64,000 nt of DNA, from NCBI RefSeq assembly GCF_007280555.1, contig NZ_VKDB01000010.1:1-64000 (forward strand), given 5' to 3'. The number at the start of each line of letters is the position of its first letter. Within the stretch, counting starts at the first letter, position 1. This stretch comes from Deinococcus detaillensis (GTDB taxonomy: Bacteria; Deinococcota; Deinococci; Deinococcales; Deinococcaceae). The translations under genes and the position numbers were made by a program. Shown piece after piece: positions 60,424 through 64,000 of the stretch. Under the pieces are notes generated by a model, which worked only from the letters and a program-made list of their open reading frames with translations, did not search any database and was not told the origin of the DNA.

Positions 60424-60728
60424 GAATAAAAAGAGTTTATCAGGCCTTTAACTTTAAGCCATTCACGCTCAGCTTATTTTAGGGCTTTATCCCTCCTAGA
60501 CGTTAAAAAACCAATACAAAGGTTCATCTCATTTCCTAGAGGTTATCGTGCTGTTCTCATCTGACTCATCTTTGGGCTCACGTGTGATTTTTCTAGCTTA
60601 CGGCGCTTACGGGTGTCTGATGCACACTTAAGCTCCAACTCTCTGAGATTGAGTGAGCCAAAACTCATTTTTCACATCTTTCCTGCCTCTCAAAGACTTG
60701 GTAAGTGCTCAAGGTCTAGACTTGGGAA
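60424..60728. other. AT-rich intergenic region, no gene seen
   Basis: About 300 nt between divergent genes, with a promoter for the NlpC gene at its left end and TAGACT (60717-60722) for the phosphoesterase at its right end. T-rich stretches in the middle have no recognised function. Confidence 0.5.
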
Positions 60729-61460
60729 ATGCGTCTGGCCATTTTTAGCGATATTCACGGCAATTTGCCTGCTTTGGAAGCGCTGCTGGCCGATTTGAGG
60801 ACTCAAGCGCCCGACCTTTTGCTGTGTCTGGGTGACGTGGCTATGACTGGCCCCTTTCCCAACGAGTGCTTGCAAGCGGTCGCGGCGCTCGGCTGTGGTG
60901 TAGTGATGGGGAACGCCGATCAAGCTCTGCTGGAGGCGCTGCCCGCTTTTGTGCCGCGTGGTTTGCCGGACGAGCAAGAAATCTACGACTTGGACGCTTG
61001 GAGCCATGCGGCGGTGGGCGACAAAGAGCGCGAGTGGGTGCGGGCCTATCAGCCGACCTTGCGCCCCGCACCGGAACTGCTGGCCTTTCACGGCAGCCCG
61101 GAGAGCAACACCGAGGTGCTGGACGCGGGTACGCCGCAGGAGCGCTTGGCCCAACTCCGCGCCGAGTACGGCGACGCGCCGCTGTGGATTGGCGGCCATA
61201 CTCACCGCCCACTCCTGCGGAGCTTGGACGGTTGGACGCTGCTCAACCCCGGATCGGTGGGAATGCCGTTTGAACTCAGAAACGGCCACTACGTCAATCT
61301 GGCCCGCGCCGATTATTTGATTCTGGACTTGGTGGCAGGGGTGTTTCAGCCTCAGTTTCGGCAGGTGCCGTATGCGGCCAGAAGAGTGCAGGACGGCTTT
61401 GTGGCTGCCAAAGTTCCCCATGCCGCCAAGTGGGTAGCCGAATGGGTGGACGTGCGCTGA
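60729..61460 (+). CDS. Metallophosphoesterase (YfcE-like)
   Basis: A 243-residue protein with the calcineurin-like set FSDIHGN, LGDVAMTG, MGNADQA, AFHGSP and GGHTHRP. It is clearly related to the phosphoesterase at 30215 (second copy of the family). TAGACT at 60717-60722 is 6 nt before the ATG. Substrate unknown. Confidence 0.88.
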   Translation: MRLAIFSDIHGNLPALEALLADLRTQAPDLLLCLGDVAMTGPFPNECLQAVAALGCGVVMGNADQALLEALPAFVPRGLPDEQEIYDLDAWSHAAVGDKEREWVRAYQPTLRPAPELLAFHGSPESNTEVLDAGTPQERLAQLRAEYGDAPLWIGGHTHRPLLRSLDGWTLLNPGSVGMPFELRNGHYVNLARADYLILDLVAGVFQPQFRQVPYAARRVQDGFVAAKVPHAAKWVAEWVDVR

Positions 61461-61501
61461 ACAGGTCAAGCGGAGCCCTCTTTTCGCTTCACCTGCTGAC
61501 C

Positions 61502-61611
61502 AAGTACGGCTAGATTACCGTTTCGGGATTCCGTAAAGAGCGCTCCATCCCTATCGTCGTGAACGGACGCCCTTGAGGACGCCACTCCTTCACTCCCATC
61601 TAGCCGTACTT
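61502..61611. repeat. 14-bp inverted repeat bracketing 82 bp
   Basis: AAGTACGGCTAGAT (61502-61515) and ATCTAGCCGTACTT (61598-61611) are perfect inverted copies. The enclosed 82 nt includes a smaller TTACCG/CGTAA-like inversion. No gene overlaps it; it lies 41 nt after the phosphoesterase stop and directly before repeat copy B. It may be a small transposon-like element or a structured RNA. Confidence 0.6.
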
Positions 61612-61628
61612 TTCCCATCTCTCGCGTC

Positions 61629-61687
61629 TTGGGCAGAGCAGCACCTACCGGGCCTGCCCGCTCCGCTCGGTTTATCTAAAGATAAAC
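61629..61687. repeat. Dispersed repeat, copy B (inverted relative to copy A)
   Basis: Reverse-complement copy of the element at 39302: a 22-bp identical core at 61649-61670, plus matching GTTTATCTTTA, AGGTGCTG and TGCCCAAG segments. It ends 52 nt before the deoD ATG. Small noncoding repeats of this type are known in Deinococcus genomes. Confidence 0.75.
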
Positions 61688-61739
61688 ATTGACCTACTTA
61701 AGCAGAGTACCGGGCTTCTTTTCCGCTAATCTGACAAGC

Positions 61740-62450
61740 ATGAGCATTCATATCAACGCCGAAGTCGGCCAAATCGCCCCCACCGTTTTGCTGCCCGGCG
61801 ACCCGCTGCGGGCAAAGCACATTGCCGAAACTTTTTTCACCGACCCCGTACAGCACAACGACGTGCGCGGCATGCTGGGCTTTACCGGCACCTACAAAGG
61901 CAAGCCGGTTTCCGTGCAGGGCACCGGCATGGGTATGCCCAGCGCGGGGATTTATATCCATGAGCTGATCAACTCATATGGCTGCAAAACCCTGGTACGG
62001 GTCGGTACCTGCGGCAGTTACCACGAGGAAGTGCATGTGCGCGACCTCATTTTGGCGCAGGCGGCTTCTACCGATTCCAATATCAACAACATCCGCTTTG
62101 GAGCCAAAAACTACGCACCGATTGCCGATTTCGGCTTGCTGCTGCGGGCTTATCAGGTGGCCCAGCAGCGTGGCCTGCGCTCACATGTCGGCAACGTCAT
62201 GAGCAGCGACACCTTTTACCACGACGACTTCGACCAGTACAAAATTTGGGCTGAGTTCGGCGTGTTGGGCGTGGAGATGGAAGCCGCGCAGCTCTACACC
62301 TTGGCCGCCAAATTCGGCGTGCGGGCGCTGACCATTCTGACGGTATCGGATCACCTGATTACCCATGAGGAAACTACCGCCGAAGAGCGCCAAGTGACGT
62401 TCAACGGGATGGTCGAAGTGGCGTTGGACGCGGCGCTGGAAACTGCTTAA
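61740..62450 (+). CDS. deoD: Purine nucleoside phosphorylase, DeoD type
   Basis: Phosphorolysis of purine nucleosides for salvage. The 236-residue protein has [98 protein letters not shown] and [18 protein letters not shown], all DeoD hexamer motifs. The frame runs upstream through the repeat, but the ATG at 61740 with TAATCT at 61727-61732 (7 nt gap) is preferred. A terminator follows. Confidence 0.95.
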   Translation: MSIHINAEVGQIAPTVLLPGDPLRAKHIAETFFTDPVQHNDVRGMLGFTGTYKGKPVSVQGTGMGMPSAGIYIHELINSYGCKTLVRVGTCGSYHEEVHVRDLILAQAASTDSNINNIRFGAKNYAPIADFGLLLRAYQVAQQRGLRSHVGNVMSSDTFYHDDFDQYKIWAEFGVLGVEMEAAQLYTLAAKFGVRALTILTVSDHLITHEETTAEERQVTFNGMVEVALDAALETA

Positions 62451-62558
62451 GGCACGAATTTTGCTCGCCTGAGGCGGCAAAACCGCCGACGGTGCTTGGG
62501 GCGTCTGTCAAGGTCCGTGTGCGGTGAAGCAGCAGCGTGTTCACGACTCAAGATGGAG

Positions 62559-62596
62559 AAGCAGGCGGCCAAGTTACCTCAGCCGCCTGCTTTTTT
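62559..62596 (+). terminator. deoD terminator
   Basis: Perfect 11-bp stem AAGCAGGCGGC (62559-62569) with GCCGCCTGCTT (62582-62592), 12-nt loop, then TTTTTT to 62596. Lies between deoD and the convergent pruA. Confidence 0.88.
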
Positions 62597-62629
62597 AATT
62601 GAGCTGAGTGAGTTGCCAAGAGACTCAGC

Positions 62630-64000
62630 TCAGAACCGCTCAGTCACCGTCTTGAGCTGCATGAAGTTGCCCAAATACTCCGGCCCACCGGCTTTGCTGT
62701 CGGTGCCGGACATGTTGTAGCCGCCGAACGGCTGCACGCCCACGATGGCCCCGGTGATCTTGCGGTTGAAGTACAAGTTGCCCACTTCAAATTCGTTTCT
62801 AGCCTGCTCCAAGCGGGCGCGGTTGCGGCTGCACACGCCTCCGGTCAGGCCGTACTCGGTGGAGTTGGCGAGTTCGAGGGCGTGCTTGAAGTCGCGGGCG
62901 CGGAAGACTGCCACGACTGGCCCGAAGATCTCTTCTTGGGCGAGGCGGGCGTCACTCGGTACGTCACCGAAGATGGTGGGCTGCACGTAATGGCCTTTTT
63001 TACCGCCGCACTCGCCGGGGGCTTCTCCGCCGGTCAGCAGCTTGGCTTCACCCTTGCCGATTTCCTGATACTTGCCGACTTTGTCAAACGATTCCTGATT
63101 GACCACCGCTGTGACGTTGCAGTTGGCTTCACCCGTGCCGACGCTCAGCGCTTTGGTGCGCTCCACAAACTGGCCTACCACTTCTTCGTAGACCTCGTCC
63201 ACCACGATCAAGCGGCTCATAGCGCTGCACTTCTGGCCGTTGAAGCCGAACGCGCCCTGCACCGCAGCGGTCACGGCGTTGGGCAGATCGGCGGTTTCGT
63301 CCACGATCAAGGCGTCCTTGCCGCCGAGTTCCAAGATGACCCGCTTGAGCCACTTCTGGCCTTTGGGCACTTTGGCCGCCACCTCGTTGATGTGCAGGCC
63401 CACGCTGCGCGAGCCGGTAAAAGTCACGAAGCGGGTCTGGGCGCTCTGAACGAGGTACTCGCCGACTTCCTCGCCCACGCCGGGCAAAAATTGCAGCACG
63501 CCAGCGGGCATTCCAGCTTCCAGCATAATGTCCACCACGAATCCGGCGATCATGCCCGAATCCTCGGCGGGCTTGGCAATCACGCAGTTGCCGGCGACAA
63601 TCGGGGCGGCGAACATGCCCGCGAAAATGGCGTAAGGAAAGTTCCACGGCGAAATGCTGACGCCCACGCCCAGCGAGAGGTACATCAAGCCGTTTTCTTC
63701 ACCGTCAAACCAGGTGGTTTCCGCCGCGCCGAAACCGGCATACTTCATGGCTTCGCGGGCGTAGTACTCCAGAAAGTCGATGCCCTCGGCCACTTCCACA
63801 TCGGCCTCGGCGTAGTTTTTACCGACTTCCAGCGTCATCAGGGCGCAGGCTTCCAAACGCCTGCGCTTGAGGATCGCCGCCGCCTTGAGGAGGATGCGGG
63901 CGCGGGCGTCCATGCTCCAAGTCTTCCAATCGGCCCAGGCGGCCCACGCGCCGTCGAGGGCACGCTGAGCGTCTTCTATGGTGGCTTTGGCGGTGCTGCC
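62630..64000 (-). CDS. pruA: 1-Pyrroline-5-carboxylate dehydrogenase, C-terminal part
   Basis: Oxidises glutamate-5-semialdehyde to glutamate in proline breakdown. The frame is open to the window edge, so the N-terminus is missing; about 456 of an expected 520 residues are present. Seen: [29 protein letters not shown], catalytic Glu region [19 protein letters not shown], catalytic Cys in [22 protein letters not shown], and C-terminal [47 protein letters not shown]. This is the RocA/PruA stand-alone type, not the PutA fusion. The true start lies beyond 64000. Confidence 0.93.
   Translation of the reverse strand, partial: GSTAKATIEDAQRALDGAWAAWADWKTWSMDARARILLKAAAILKRRRLEACALMTLEVGKNYAEADVEVAEGIDFLEYYAREAMKYAGFGAAETTWFDGEENGLMYLSLGVGVSISPWNFPYAIFAGMFAAPIVAGNCVIAKPAEDSGMIAGFVVDIMLEAGMPAGVLQFLPGVGEEVGEYLVQSAQTRFVTFTGSRSVGLHINEVAAKVPKGQKWLKRVILELGGKDALIVDETADLPNAVTAAVQGAFGFNGQKCSAMSRLIVVDEVYEEVVGQFVERTKALSVGTGEANCNVTAVVNQESFDKVGKYQEIGKGEAKLLTGGEAPGECGGKKGHYVQPTIFGDVPSDARLAQEEIFGPVVAVFRARDFKHALELANSTEYGLTGGVCSRNRARLEQARNEFEVGNLYFNRKITGAIVGVQPFGGYNMSGTDSKAGGPEYLGNFMQLKTVTERF

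Overview
The window reads as chromosome of a Deinococcus species or close relative. Evidence: GC-rich coding sequence; full-length housekeeping genes in Deinococcus style (small PurL with separate PurQ and PurS, LysZ of the LysW/aminoadipate lysine route, chorismate mutase fused to DAHP synthase, DUF4388 and DUF2382 proteins); and, very strikingly, a TANNNT -10 box placed 5-8 nt before the start codon of about 28 genes, the signature of leaderless transcripts known from Deinococcus. No rRNA, tRNA or CRISPR array was seen. The assignment comes from reading the proteins, not from a database search.

Layout. 1-674: the tail of a transposase abutting the AT-rich 3' remnant of a GmrSD-type (DUF262/DUF1524) restriction protein. 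736-8425 (minus): a purine operon purC-purS-cupin-purQ-dinB-orf374-purL-purF, in which the AT-rich 374-codon gene looks like an insertion. 8733-12899: trhO, a DUF3006 protein, phosphoesterase, DUF454 protein, small membrane proteins (one with an in-frame TGA) and a nucleotidyltransferase. 12911-19358: pnp, icd, a GNAT enzyme, an AlaX-type editing protein and a response regulator. 19406-25725: an SLT-like protein, an AI-2E-type transporter, lysZ, YbjQ and DUF4388 proteins, then two DUF2382 stress-type genes behind a promoter flanked by an inverted repeat. 25742-27610: leuA behind a leucine-rich leader peptide and terminator, a likely attenuator whose leader peptide is itself leaderless. 27725-30203: a DUF4258-type toxin/antitoxin pair and three related small membrane proteins.

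30215-44505: phosphoesterase, LMW phosphatase-like protein, CrtC/AttH-like lipoprotein, YgeA-like racemase, divergent lysA and mnmA, a repeat-rich gap with a dead gene, ftsY, META protein, AIM24 protein, NYN nuclease-like protein, queA, a double GNAT and a short UvrA. 44661-56905: M3 peptidase, histidine kinase, YwbE, mfd, glmU, tatA-tatC, aroG, a MOSC protein and hpf. 56954-64000: ribF, a Nudix hydrolase, ftsZ, a LysM-NlpC/P60 hydrolase, another phosphoesterase, deoD and the 3' part of a P5C dehydrogenase gene.

Points most worth following: the leaderless leu attenuator; the leaderless promoter grammar; the foreign gene inside the purine operon; the toxin/antitoxin operator; the tandem LPLW membrane proteins; and a dispersed repeat present in inverted orientation near 39.3 kb and 61.6 kb, with a separate 14-bp inverted repeat beside the second copy.
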